Part shown: positions 35,690 through 44,764 of the stretch, piece after piece
Position numbering within the stretch: the first letter of the stretch is position 1
How the letters are laid out: every line of letters starts with the position of its first letter
DNA from: Prostheceraeus crozeri
Taxonomy: Eukaryota > Platyhelminthes > Polycladida > Euryleptidae
Assembly: GCA_907163375.1 (NCBI GenBank)
Contig: CAJQUW010011540.1
Location: forward strand, 62,001 to 126,000
Direction: 5' to 3'
DNA: 64,000 nucleotides
Translations under genes and position numbers: made by a program
Notes under the pieces: generated by a model
Told to the model about the DNA's origin: nothing
The model's database searches: none
What the model saw: only the letters and a program-made list of their open reading frames with translations

Positions 35690-36640
35690 CATCACAGAAT
35701 TCTCTCTTCGCTAGTGAACAAGCTCTTGTCAGTGTCGTACAAAAGTTTTACTGCAGCACAGGTTGATGTATAGTTAGAAAGATTGATCATTGAAGGTTTA
35801 TTCGTAAGTCTAGTCAGAAACTTTATCATGTTGTACAAAGGTTTTATTGCAACACAGGTTGATGTATAGTTAGAAAGTTTGATCATGACGTTTATTCGTG
35901 AGTGTCATCAGAAAGTGTATCATGGTTTGTAAAAGCAAAGTTTAGTATAGTCAAATATTTTTACTGTAACACAGGTTGATGTATAGTTAGAAAGTTTGAT
36001 CATGACGTTTATTCGTAAGTCTAATCAGAAACTTCATCATGTTGTACAGAGGTTTTACTGCAGCACAGGTTGATGTATAGTTAGAAAATTTGATCATTGA
36101 AGTTGTATTTGTGAGTGTCATCAAAAAGTGTATCATGGTTTGCAAAGTTAGTGTAGTCAAATATTTTTACTGTAACACAGGCTGATGTATAGTTAGAAAG
36201 TTTGATCATGACGTTTATTCGTAAGTCTAGTCAGAAACTTCATCATGTTGTACAAAGGTTTTACTGCAGCACAGGTTGATGTATAGTTAGAAAACTTGAT
36301 CATTGAAGTTGTATTCGTAAGTCTAATCAGAAAGTGTATCATGGTTTGCAAAGTTAGTGTAGTCAAGTAGTTTTACTGTGACACACGTTTGTAAAAGTAA
36401 AGTTTGATCATTGACGTTGTATTCGTAGGTCTAGTCAGAAAGTGTATCATGGTTTGTAAAAGTTTTACTGCAACACAGGTTGATGTATAGTTAGAAAAGT
36501 TTGATCATGACGTTTTATGAAACACAAGTGTCATGAAATGCTAGCGTTAGTGTAGTCAAATAATATTACCGCGACACACGTTTGTGAAAATAATGTTTGA
36601 TCATTGACGTTGTATGACTGACCGAACTCATCACAGCACT
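35690..36640 (+). repeat. ~100-bp tandem array, left arm
   Basis: About eight degenerate units around CACAGGTTGATGTATAGTTA (near 35758, 35858, 35960, 36064, 36178, 36270, 36474) with GTTTGATCATGACGTTTATT and TCAGAAAGTGTATCATGGTT. Spacing ranges from 92 to about 200 bp because some units are partial. Confidence 0.88.
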
Positions 36641-36908
36641 AGAAAGTTTTAGAAGGTTTTACTGCACAATGTAGATTGTCTTGTAACTTACTTTCACAGT
36701 GTTAGAAAGTTTTATTGGAGACAGTTGCCAAATGTTTCCCTATTAGAAAATTCAAACTTCATGACTGTTAGATTAGCTTCATCAGGTTTACTAAAAGCAG
36801 TTTTCTACTGCAATGAGAGTTTAGAATGTTATATGAAAACGGTGTTCGCCACAGCACTAGAAAGTTTTAATCCTTAGTTGAGATCCGGACTGCAGTGTGT
36901 AAAATGTT

Positions 36909-37181
36909 TTATGTGACAGTCTTTTCACAAACGGTGAAGTGTAAATTCAGAGTGAATACATCTGTTAGGTAGTCATTAACTTTGGATGTGAAGTAAAGCG
37001 AATCTGTGTACAGAATGAATTGAATATTAGACAACGCATGCAAGTTTTTGATGACTTGAGTGGTTGAACCCAAGTCTAAGTTTAACATGTTGGATATAAA
37101 AGTGAGATGGATAGGAATAAGTGTTGAATGTTTTATAAAACCAGATGTTGTCACACACGTTGAGTATGTATTCCATGACAT
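36909..37181 (-). CDS. arm-encoded 90-residue protein, left copy, unknown
   Basis: The ATG-started frame (MSWNTYSTCVTTSGFIKHST...) has 90 codons and continues upstream without ATG for 11 codons. A TATAAAA box (rc of 37245-37251) lies about 64-70 bp before the ATG, so a short leader is expected. It reads outward, towards the tip. The peptide is rich in Thr, Leu, Asn and Ile, with no signal peptide, zinc motif or family I recognise. The right arm has the same protein. Both copies being open is weak evidence of coding, since recent arm conversion would give the same result. Confidence 0.35.
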   Translation of the reverse strand: MSWNTYSTCVTTSGFIKHSTLIPIHLTFISNMLNLDLGSTTQVIKNLHALSNIQFILYTDSLYFTSKVNDYLTDVFTLNLHFTVCEKTVT

Positions 37182-37981
37182 TGAATCGCGTGGGTCGTAA
37201 AGTTCATCATCCAAGGCTAGGCTCCTCTACGGTTGGATTTAGGGTTTTATATGACATGTGTTAACCGTTCGTGTAGAATATGTGAAGCACATGTTCGCTT
37301 AAATGCAAATGTTGAAATAAGTTTTGTAAGAAGTCTTTGACAGGTTGTTGTGAAACTTAGCGAACGTTGAAAAAAGTTTTGTGAAATGTTTCTGCAGTCA
37401 CACTCATTAGCGTACCAGCTTTACTAAATGTGTTGTTTGCCTTTATCAAATTGAATGTGTGTGTGTTTTGTAAATAAAGACAGCGTGTTTGCACTCTGCA
37501 TCGACAGCATACAAGTATAGACATAGCAACTTGTTGTTCCAGTAGAAACATTTATTCTGTTACATCCATGAACATGACGTGATAAAATTCACATCATATT
37601 AAAACCTTTTAACAGCGCTTGTCTTTAAACATATGCTGAATCTCACGTAGCTTGTTTGTTACACTACCAATTCATTTCAATGCGAGCTAATCTTGCATCA
37701 CTGATTTCATGCGACATAACTTTTCACTTTACTTATTCCTACAATGCTACTACTATGTGTTCTAAACTTTCTGAGATCGCTTTCACTTCTATCTCACACT
37801 TTCTCCATCATATAACTAAGTGAATAAAGTTGATGATACATTATCTGACTAAACTCATTGAGTCACATCCTACACGAGCAGATATTGCTAACATGGATCA
37901 TATAAGACGCTAAGTCTTGTCATAGGGTTGACTATACTATGGAGTTAGTGATTTATCAAATTAACTTGTACTTCTAAAACG

Positions 37982-38036
37982 CTAAATCCCTAAATCTTAA
38001 CGCAGGGATACCTATCCTAAGGGTTTAGTGATTTAG
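37982..38036. repeat. loop stem-loop 1 with CTAAATC repeats
   Basis: CTAAATCCCTAAA pairs with TTTAGTGATTTAG across about 28 nt that itself contains AGGGATA/TATCCT. It belongs to a set with 38433-38491 and the CCCTAAATCCAAC block in each arm. Confidence 0.55.
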
Positions 38037-38375
38037 GAGTTTTGCTGTATAGTTTAGTAAACTTATGTCTCTGTCAGCATACGACTTTTAAAATACAACA
38101 CTGACTGATGATTGATGCTCATATATTCCTAGCTTGGATAACAAGAAACTTTCATGCGTTGACTATTATATATTTTAACTCTTTACACACTTATTATTCC
38201 AATCACTAAGATACATACAACTCTTCTATTGAACATGTATCAATCACCTTTTAACTCACCACATCAAATGTAAAGTGTATAAAATAATGAGCATGTAACT
38301 ATCTCTCATCAACGATATGAAATCTGTCTTTTTAACCTGAAATTAAGTCTTGCCTTCAAAGTCATTTTATAAAGC

Positions 38376-38830
38376 GAACATATGCATCACGTATTCTACA
38401 CTAAAATAGATCGTTCATTTGTGCTATCCAAAGCCCTAAGTCCCTAAATCCAACGGTAGGTAACCCTACCTCTTAGATGATGGACTTAAGCAATTTATAG
38501 GTCAAGTATAAATAAAGTGACAAGCATTTCAGTGTTTGTAAGTTAGGTAAAGTATAAAATAGTGTCACAAGCATTTCACTGTTTGCAACGTTAGAAATAT
38601 AGTTGATGTTTGTAAAGTTTGAAATCATGTTGGAATCCTTTCAGTGTTTGTAAAGTTAGAGATAATAGGTTCAATAAGTACGTTAGAGAGTTGACTGTAC
38701 TGAGGTCTAAGGATGTGATGGTCACATTAGAATTCAAGTGACTGAATGTCATCCTAATGAAGATAGAAATGTGTTTGTGGCTGCATGTGGTGCAAGAGTG
38801 TCCTCCCATTTCATTCCATTCATTATATAT
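38376..38830 (-). repeat. diverged, shortened third copy of the inner arm module
   Basis: Collinear with the right arm: AAGCGAACATATGCATCACG resembles the AAGCGAACATGTGCTTCACA block near 40600. The CCCTAAATCCAAC block resembles 40655. Degenerate array sequence follows, then GTGTCCTCCCATTTCATTCC, which resembles GAATGTCCTCCCTTCATTCC near 42226. So the loop contains an old module in the same direction as the right arm. Confidence 0.6.
38433..38491. repeat. loop stem-loop 2 with CCCTAA repeats
   Basis: Outer stem GCCCTAAGTCC with GGACTTAAGC. The inner near-palindrome is GGTAGGTAACCCTACC. Flanking sequence resembles 40600-40720 of the right arm. Confidence 0.55.
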
Positions 38831-38926
38831 CCTTTCCCTCTGCATTCCATATCCGAAGATATGTGGCGGGCTTGGGACCGCTTTAGCTGCACTAGAAGGA
38901 AGTTCTTATAAGAACTCATGATGCAT

Positions 38927-39397
38927 TCACGAGGAAATGTGGTGAAACAGTGTGCTGTATGTGTGCATGATGATTTTATGAACTAAAGAACGCCCATCAC
39001 TCACTCCATCACTGAAAGAAAACATGAATGAGTTGAGATGATAGTCATTCGTATGCATGTGTAAAACTCTTACTTCATTATCCGATATCACAATGACATC
39101 TTCACTCGCTTCCACTTCCTCACTTTCTATGTTATCACTTTCCATGTTATCACTTTCGACCGTCTCGCTCTCGCTGGTTGCCATCTCGGCCTCGCTCCCC
39201 ACCGTCTCGCTCTCACTCGGAGATTCCTGCAGATCCATCATCGGGGATTCGGGTGGAGGTATGACGTTCGATTCATCGAACAAGGAATAGTATTTCATAA
39301 AATGAAATACTATATCCTCACTCTCATCGGAGAGAAACGTTTCACCCATATAAGTAATCCTATATGGGGTAACTTGAGCAGTTGGCTTCTCGGACAT
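38927..39397 (-). CDS. loop gene: acidic Ser/Glu-rich protein with SUMO-interaction-like motif
   Basis: The only good gene in the loop. TATAAA (rc of 39429-39434) is about 32-37 bp before the ATG at 39397, giving a very short leader; A lies at -3. Unspliced, it encodes 156 residues. Residues 1-50 are mixed (MSEKPTAQVTPYRITYMGET). Residues 55-100 are a Ser/Glu/Asp tract with repeats ESETV, ESDNMESDNIESEE. Residues 99-107 are EDVIVISDN, a textbook hydrophobic SUMO-interaction motif with flanking acids. A strong donor (GAA|GTAAGA) follows residue 108, and an acceptor (TTTTCTTTCAG) ends a 62-bp intron (39012-39073). Splicing would place TGA directly after residue 108. Acidity and the motif suggest a nuclear regulator; that is inference. 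No family is recognised. Confidence 0.55.
   Translation of the reverse strand: MSEKPTAQVTPYRITYMGETFLSDESEDIVFHFMKYYSLFDESNVIPPPESPMMDLQESPSESETVGSEAEMATSESETVESDNMESDNIESEEVEASEDVIVISDNEVRVLHMHTNDYHLNSFMFSFSDGVSDGRSLVHKIIMHTYSTLFHHISS
39012..39073 (-). other. predicted 62-bp intron in the loop gene
   Basis: Minus strand: donor GTAAGAG at 39073-39067, branch-like CTCAACTC, pyrimidine tract TTTTCTTTCAG ending at 39012. Size is close to the 68-bp Harbinger intron at 23787-23854. Removal yields a 108-residue product ending SDNE; retention yields 156 residues. Confidence 0.45.
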
Positions 39398-39727
39398 GAT
39401 TATGATAGTAAAATGCACGAGACTCTGCTTTATAGGAGAATGATACAGCCTTTCAAATGTCTGGTTCGCGCAATCAAATCGCTCTAAGCTTATGTTTGGT
39501 GGACGAAAAGGGAAGTCATATTTTCATTGACTGCCATCCTCAACCACTCAACAAACTTAGATGCATTTATCGCGTGAATCTCCCTTCCGGTCGGATAGCA
39601 ATGACCTGTGTGGGAATCAGCTAGGTGGGAGGTCGGAGATGGCGATAAGTTCCTGCATCCTTGCTCGTGGGACAGATGCGATAGATCTCTGTTTCATGTG
39701 ACAGACGAGTGCCAGAGAGAGCGCGTA

Positions 39728-39841
39728 CATCTTTGTGTTCTACTCTATCTGCCGAGAGCTAGCGCGACAGACGATCGCCAACCGGCTGCGCTGTCATTCA
39801 TCTTTGTGTTCTACTCAATCTGCTGAGGGGCTAGCGAGACA
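39728..39841 (+). repeat. 71-bp direct duplication in the loop
   Basis: CATCTTTGTGTTCTACTC.. at 39728 and again at 39799, each followed by CTGC(C/T)GAG and GCTAGCG(C/A)GACA. The surrounding 39560-39880 is the most GC-rich part of the loop. Confidence 0.8.
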
Positions 39842-40716
39842 ACCAGGCGTCAGAGAGCACTTATGATTCTTTGTGGGCACAGGAGGGGTTTTTTCACTGA
39901 TAGGTTTTATGACAAACATTTTGAATGGTAGCGTGTTGACTATTGCAAGCCATGTTAAATGTCATGTTTTCATCGTCTGCATTCACTCAGAAAATGCTGT
40001 TTCCTACAAATTAGTTTTCTCAACAGACGTATTCATTGTGTGAGTTCAAGGGTCGAGTCGTTGAACTAAGACTTATGCGTTTCTACAGGTCTTGATATCA
40101 GCTTTCAACACGCCTGCAATCTATGAAAGTTTTACCAACATAAAGTTGTTGACATAAAGTTTCTTACACCGCAGTTCATGTTTACGACTTTCATTTGAAT
40201 GTCAGATTTGTATGTTCATCTGTCTATGATGAGTGTAAACGTTGTCACAGTTCTCCTTTATTTCCCGTAAACTAGTTGTGACACTTTTGTGTTTCACTTC
40301 ATCTATCAGGTTGATTTTTATCTCACACATAATGTTTCCTATCTCATATGCATTCGACTAACAACAAGTTGCTATGTCTATACTTGTATGCTGTCGATGC
40401 AGAATGCAAACACGCTGTTTTTATTTACAAAACACACACACATTCAATTTGATAAAGGCAAACAACACATTTAGTAAAGCTGGTACGCTAATGATTGTGA
40501 CTGCAGAAACATTTCACAAAACTTTTTTCAACGTTCACTAAGTTTCACAACAACCTGTCAAAGACTTCTTACAAAACTTATTTCAACATTTGCATTTAAG
40601 CGAACATGTGCTTCACATATTCTACACGAACGGTTAACACATGTCATATAAAACCCTAAATCCAACCGTAGAGGAGCCTAGCCTTGGATGATGAACTTTA
40701 CGACCCACGCGATTCA

Positions 40717-40989
40717 ATGTCATGGAATACATACTCAACGTGTGTGACAACATCTGGTTTTATAAAACATTCAACACTTATTCCTATCCATCTCACTTTT
40801 ATATCCAACATGTTAAACTTAGACTTGGGTTCAACCACTCAAGTCATCAAAAACTTGCATGCGTTGTCTAATATTCAATTCATTCTGTACACAGATTCGC
40901 TTTACTTCACATCCAAAGTTAATGACTACCTAACAGATGTATTCACTCTGAATTTACACTTCACCGTTTGTGAAAAGACTGTCACATAA
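40717..40989 (+). CDS. arm-encoded 90-residue protein, right copy, unknown
   Basis: Identical product to 36909-37181, in mirror orientation (outward). TATAAAA is at 40647-40653, then AACCCTAAATCC, then the ATG at 40717. The Kozak context is weak (T at -3). It ends FTVCEKTVT. There is no recognised domain. Confidence 0.35.
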   Translation: MSWNTYSTCVTTSGFIKHSTLIPIHLTFISNMLNLDLGSTTQVIKNLHALSNIQFILYTDSLYFTSKVNDYLTDVFTLNLHFTVCEKTVT

Positions 40990-41279
40990 AAGATTTTACA
41001 CACTGCAGTCCGGATCTCAACTAAGGATTAAAACTTTCTAGTGCTGTGGCGAACACTGTTTTCATATAACATTCTAAACTCTCATTGCAGTAGAAAACTG
41101 CTTTTAGTAAACCTGATGAAGCTAATCTAACAGTCATGAAGTTTGAATTTTCTAATAGGAAACATTTGGCAACTGTCTCCAATAAAACTTTCTAACACTG
41201 TGAAAATAAGTTACAAGACAATCTACATTGTGCAGTAAAACCTTCTAAAACTTTCTAGTGCTGTGATGAGTTCGGTCAG

Positions 41280-42170
41280 TCATACAACGTCAATGATCAA
41301 ACATTATTTTCACAAACGTTTGTCGCGGTAATATTATTTGACTACACTAACGCTAGCATTTCATGACACTTGTGTTTCATAAAACGTCATGATCAAACTT
41401 TTCTAACTATACATCAACCTGTGTTGCAGTAAAACTTTTACAAACCATGATACACTTTCTGACTAGACCTACGAATACAACGTCAATGATCAAACTTTAC
41501 TTTTACAAACGTGTGTCACAGTAAAACTACTTGACTACACTAACTTTGCAAACCATGATACACTTTCTGATTAGACTTACGAATACAACTTCAATGATCA
41601 AGTTTTCTAACTATACATCAACCTGTGCTGCAGTAAAACCTTTGTACAACATGATGAAGTTTCTGACTAGACTTACGAATAAACGTCATGATCAAACTTT
41701 CTAACTATACATCAGCCTGTGTTACAGTAAAAATATTTGACTACACTAACTTTGCAAACCATGATACACTTTTTGATGACACTCACAAATACAACTTCAA
41801 TGATCAAATTTTCTAACTATACATCAACCTGTGCTGCAGTAAAACCTCTGTACAACATGATGAAGTTTCTGATTAGACTTACGAATAAACGTCATGATCA
41901 AACTTTCTAACTATACATCAACCTGTGTTACAGTAAAAATATTTGACTATACTAAACTTTGCTTTTACAAACCATGATACACTTTCTGATGACACTCACG
42001 AATAAACGTCATGATCAAACTTTCTAACTATACATCAACCTGTGTTGCAATAAAACATTTGTACAACATGATAAAGTTTCTGACTAGACTTACGAATAAA
42101 CCTTCAATGATCAATCTTTCTAACTATACATCAACCTGTGCTGCAGTAAAACTTTTGTACGACACTGACA
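41280..42170 (-). repeat. ~100-bp tandem array, right arm
   Basis: Inverted copy of the left-arm array with the same unit order and the same partial units. Unlike the ~320-bp array it has not changed unit number visibly. Confidence 0.85.
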
Positions 42171-43311
42171 AGAGCTTGTTCACTAGCGAAGAGAGAATTC
42201 TGTGATGTGTTGCGTGTGGCGCATGAATGTCCTCCCTTCATTCCATTCATCATTTCGTCATCGTGATAGAGACAAGAAGAACTGATGGTTCATTCTCTCA
42301 TGGTTGGCCAACTGTCGGGAGACAAGTGCAATGGAGATTTTATGAGGTAACCTGTGGCAGATAGCTAAATGTCGCCCTGGCGGTCAGAGTACAACGTTGA
42401 GACGAAACATTGCAGACATGACGCAGAGAGGTTTCACAAGGATTACCATTGCCCACGTCCCGTGCAGCTACGGACTTCACCGCTGTCTCGAAATCACCCA
42501 CAGGAAGTATCACACCGAAAATCGTGCACCGTCCATGACTTGATCGCCAGACATGAAAACCGGTGGAGTTGGTAAGAGGTTGGCAGACTTTGATCAGCTT
42601 GATAGCAAGCCGTAGAGAGCGAGCTTGATTCACCAGGGTTTTGCAATGGAGATGTTTAGAGGCCACCCATGACAAGATAGCTAAGACTCAACCGATTGGC
42701 GTTCAAAGTGCTACCTTGAGAACTGTGTCAAATGCCCAACATGAGACGACCTCCAGGGGTTTTGGTCTAAACTATGACACACTCCCTTGCCACACTTATC
42801 ACTACGGCATCGTCCGCCGTCCCGAAGGAACACCCTGTCAGTGGAATATTACAGCAAAACTCTCCATGTCTTGCTTGCTTTCAGTGAAAAGCCGCTTAGT
42901 CCATGAGAAGACTGGCTCAGATATCATGACAAATCCTTTCGTTGACTTCAGCAGGGTCGAAAACCCCAGAAAACCTCCAAAACTAGTGAATTTAAATTTT
43001 TCAACTTTTTAGCACTACTTATGAAATTTTATAAGTAGTCTATCACTTAGGGCAGGTCAATAGCAACCGAACCTTTTTTGAATCAAGTCAAACGGACTTG
43101 TAGAAGCAAAGTTACAAGCCTTTAAAGTTTTGGAGTCTTTTATGGCCTGGAGACGAAGGTCATCTCCTGGCGAACCTCTAAGTCTGACGCCTTAGCTGAG
43201 TTCAGCAATGAAATTTTCTAAGTCGCTTTCTTACAGAAACCCGGTTTTTCAGATTTCCAATGCTATCATCGGAGCTCCGGAGTTCACCTACCCCAACCCA
43301 GTCGGGAGGAG

Positions 43312-43371
43312 AACTGATTTCCACAAGCCGAGTTTCCACTTATATAGTGTGTGGCGATCAGCTGATGACGT
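43312..43371 (-). promoter_or_regulatory. inward-facing core promoter, right arm
   Basis: Mirror of the left-arm promoter: minus-strand TATATAAG (rc of 43339-43346), initiator TCAGTT (rc of 43312-43317) at 31-bp spacing, and TGACGTAA near 43366-43373 on the plus strand. Confidence 0.6.
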
Positions 43372-43429
43372 AATACCCATCATTCAAACACTAAAACCCG
43401 TCTATCTCCGGTTCTAGTGCTCCGATTGA

Positions 43430-44600
43430 GCTGGAAATACGCCATTTCCATGTAGAATTTGACGCTGAATCCGAATCTGCCCTCCATTTTCCCATCCGAT
43501 GCTTCGTTTTGGCTCTACAGCCCACAGCCATCGCAAAAATTCTAACTTAGTCGTTTTTTCGCCAAGGTCCCAAATTTTCAATAACATCTCACCTCTAAAC
43601 GAAGGTAGATATGAACAAGCCATGTTTTCCACTGAATTTGTCCCACTCCCAGCTTTCAAACGAGCTATGGCACGACAAAATCCGTCCACTGGAAGCCAAG
43701 ATCGAAGCTAGCTCTCCCGAGGGGGGGGGAGGTCTTCAAAACTTTTTCTCTCCGATTGAGTTGGGAAGAAGTTTCTAGACCCAACTTTGACCAAAACGTC
43801 CGAATTTGCACTCCATTTTCCCATCCGAGCACTCCTTCATGTCGAAAAACGATTTTTCTCATCCCAAAACCTCCAACACCTGCCTTTTCCAACTCTGACG
43901 GTTTCCTGCCATTTTCCTCCCTAAACCCAGGAAAATGAGTCCAAACTGAGCTTTCCACTGCATTTTTCTCTTTTTTAGCTTTCAAATGAGCTATTGCACG
44001 ACTTTCTACGATGTCTACAACCAAAGTTCGGTAGATCGCTGCCGAGGGGGGGAGGTCAGAACTTTTTCTCTTCGATTGAGTTGGGAAGAAGTTCCTAGAC
44101 GCAACTTTGACCAAAACGTCCGAATTTGCACTCCGTTTTCCCATCGGAGACCTCCATCTGCCCGAAAAACGACTTTTCTCATCCCAAAACATCCAAAACC
44201 TACCTTTTCCAACTCTGACGGTTTCTTGCCATTTTCCTCCCTAAACCCAGGAAAATGAGTCCAAACTGAGCTTTCCAGGGCATTTTTCTCACTCTTTGCT
44301 TTCAAATGTGCTATTGCACGACTTTGTGCGATGTCTACAACCAAAGTTAGAAGATCGCTGCCGAGGGGGGGGGGAGGTTAGAACTTTTTCTCTCCAATGT
44401 CGCTGGAAACATCCTTCCGAACCCAAAATTTCACGTAGAGTCCGAATCTGCACTCCGTTTTCCCATCCGAGGCCTCCTTCTGCTCGAAAAACGACTTTTC
44501 TCATCCCAACACCACCAACACTCGCCCTTTCCTCACTCACTCCCTCACACGTCACCTTCCTTCCCTTACCCGAACACTCCTTCCTTCCTTCCAGAGGGGG
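43430..44600 (-). repeat. ~320-bp tandem array, about 3.7 units, right arm
   Basis: Unit boundaries at the G-rich runs near 43720-43730, 44045-44055 and 44363-44375. Sequence is the reverse complement of the left-arm units, with a partial unit at the outer side. Confidence 0.88.
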
Positions 44601-44681
44601 GGAGGGACCTGTTTCCTCCTCACGGACCCATTCCTCCCAACACATCCTTGGCGAACTCCCTTCCTGCCAGAGGGGGGGGGG

Positions 44682-44714
44682 GCTGAGTCAGCATGATGAC
44701 TCATCGATGACTCA
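44682..44714. promoter_or_regulatory. AP-1 and Maf-type sites at right tip
   Basis: Mirror of the left tip: GCTGAGTCAGCA at 44682-44693, TGACTCA at 44697-44703 and at 44708-44714. Confidence 0.6.
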
Positions 44715-44758
44715 TCACTGCACCGCACTGCGCTTGAATTTGGAATGGGGTTACTACT

Positions 44759-44764
44759 GAGATA
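44759..44764 (+). repeat. target-site duplication, right (GAGATA)
   Basis: Immediately follows TTACTACT. Identical to 32732-32737. Confidence 0.85.

Larger units (their letters stand above)
32738..37538 (+). repeat. left inverted arm of the giant element (4.80 kb)
   Basis: The order from the tip is: AP-1/Maf tip (32738-32900), ~320-bp array (32901-34490), promoter module (34490-34690), unique segment (34690-35690), ~100-bp array (35690-36640), and inner segment with a 90-codon frame (36640-37538). It ends at CAACTTGTTGTT (to 37538), where similarity to the other arm stops. It is 402 bp longer than the right arm, mainly because its ~320-bp array has more units. Confidence 0.88.
32738..44758. 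mobile_element. 12-kb giant inverted-repeat (foldback) element, Polinton-like termini, looks whole
   Basis: Begins AGTAGTAACCCCATTCCAAA and ends with its exact inverted copy. It is flanked by a perfect 6-bp duplication GAGATA (32732-32737 and 44759-44764). The arms are 32738-37538 and 40360-44758, and the loop is 37539-40359. Over the unique parts the arms differ at only occasional bases, and the 101-codon frame in each encodes the same peptide. A 6-bp duplication with AGT...ACT ends is known for Polintons/Mavericks, but I recognise no polymerase, integrase, protease or capsid frame. It is therefore either a non-autonomous derivative or a separate foldback class, comparable in layout to sea urchin TU elements (which are described with 8-bp duplications). 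Perfect duplication and near-identical arms suggest recent insertion, or arm correction by gene conversion. Confidence 0.88.
40360..44758 (-). repeat. right inverted arm of the giant element (4.40 kb)
   Basis: Reverse complement of the left arm in the same module order, beginning AACAACAAGTTGCTATGTCT. The ~320-bp array here has about 3.7 units against five on the left. The outermost unit joins different flanking sequence (44520-44600, rich in CCTTCCTT), which shows rearrangement inside the array. Confidence 0.88.

Noticed and set aside
32738-44758. Assembly artefact as the explanation for the palindrome
   Set aside because: Arms differ in array unit number and at scattered bases, a 2.8-kb unique loop separates them, and a perfect 6-bp duplication flanks the whole. 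A false join would not create these. Long reads should still confirm.
32738-44758. Integrated herpes- or pox-like genome suggested by the inverted-repeat layout
   Set aside because: No polymerase, capsid or packaging frame was recognised, coding density is very low, and a 6-bp duplication fits integration of a transposon-like element.
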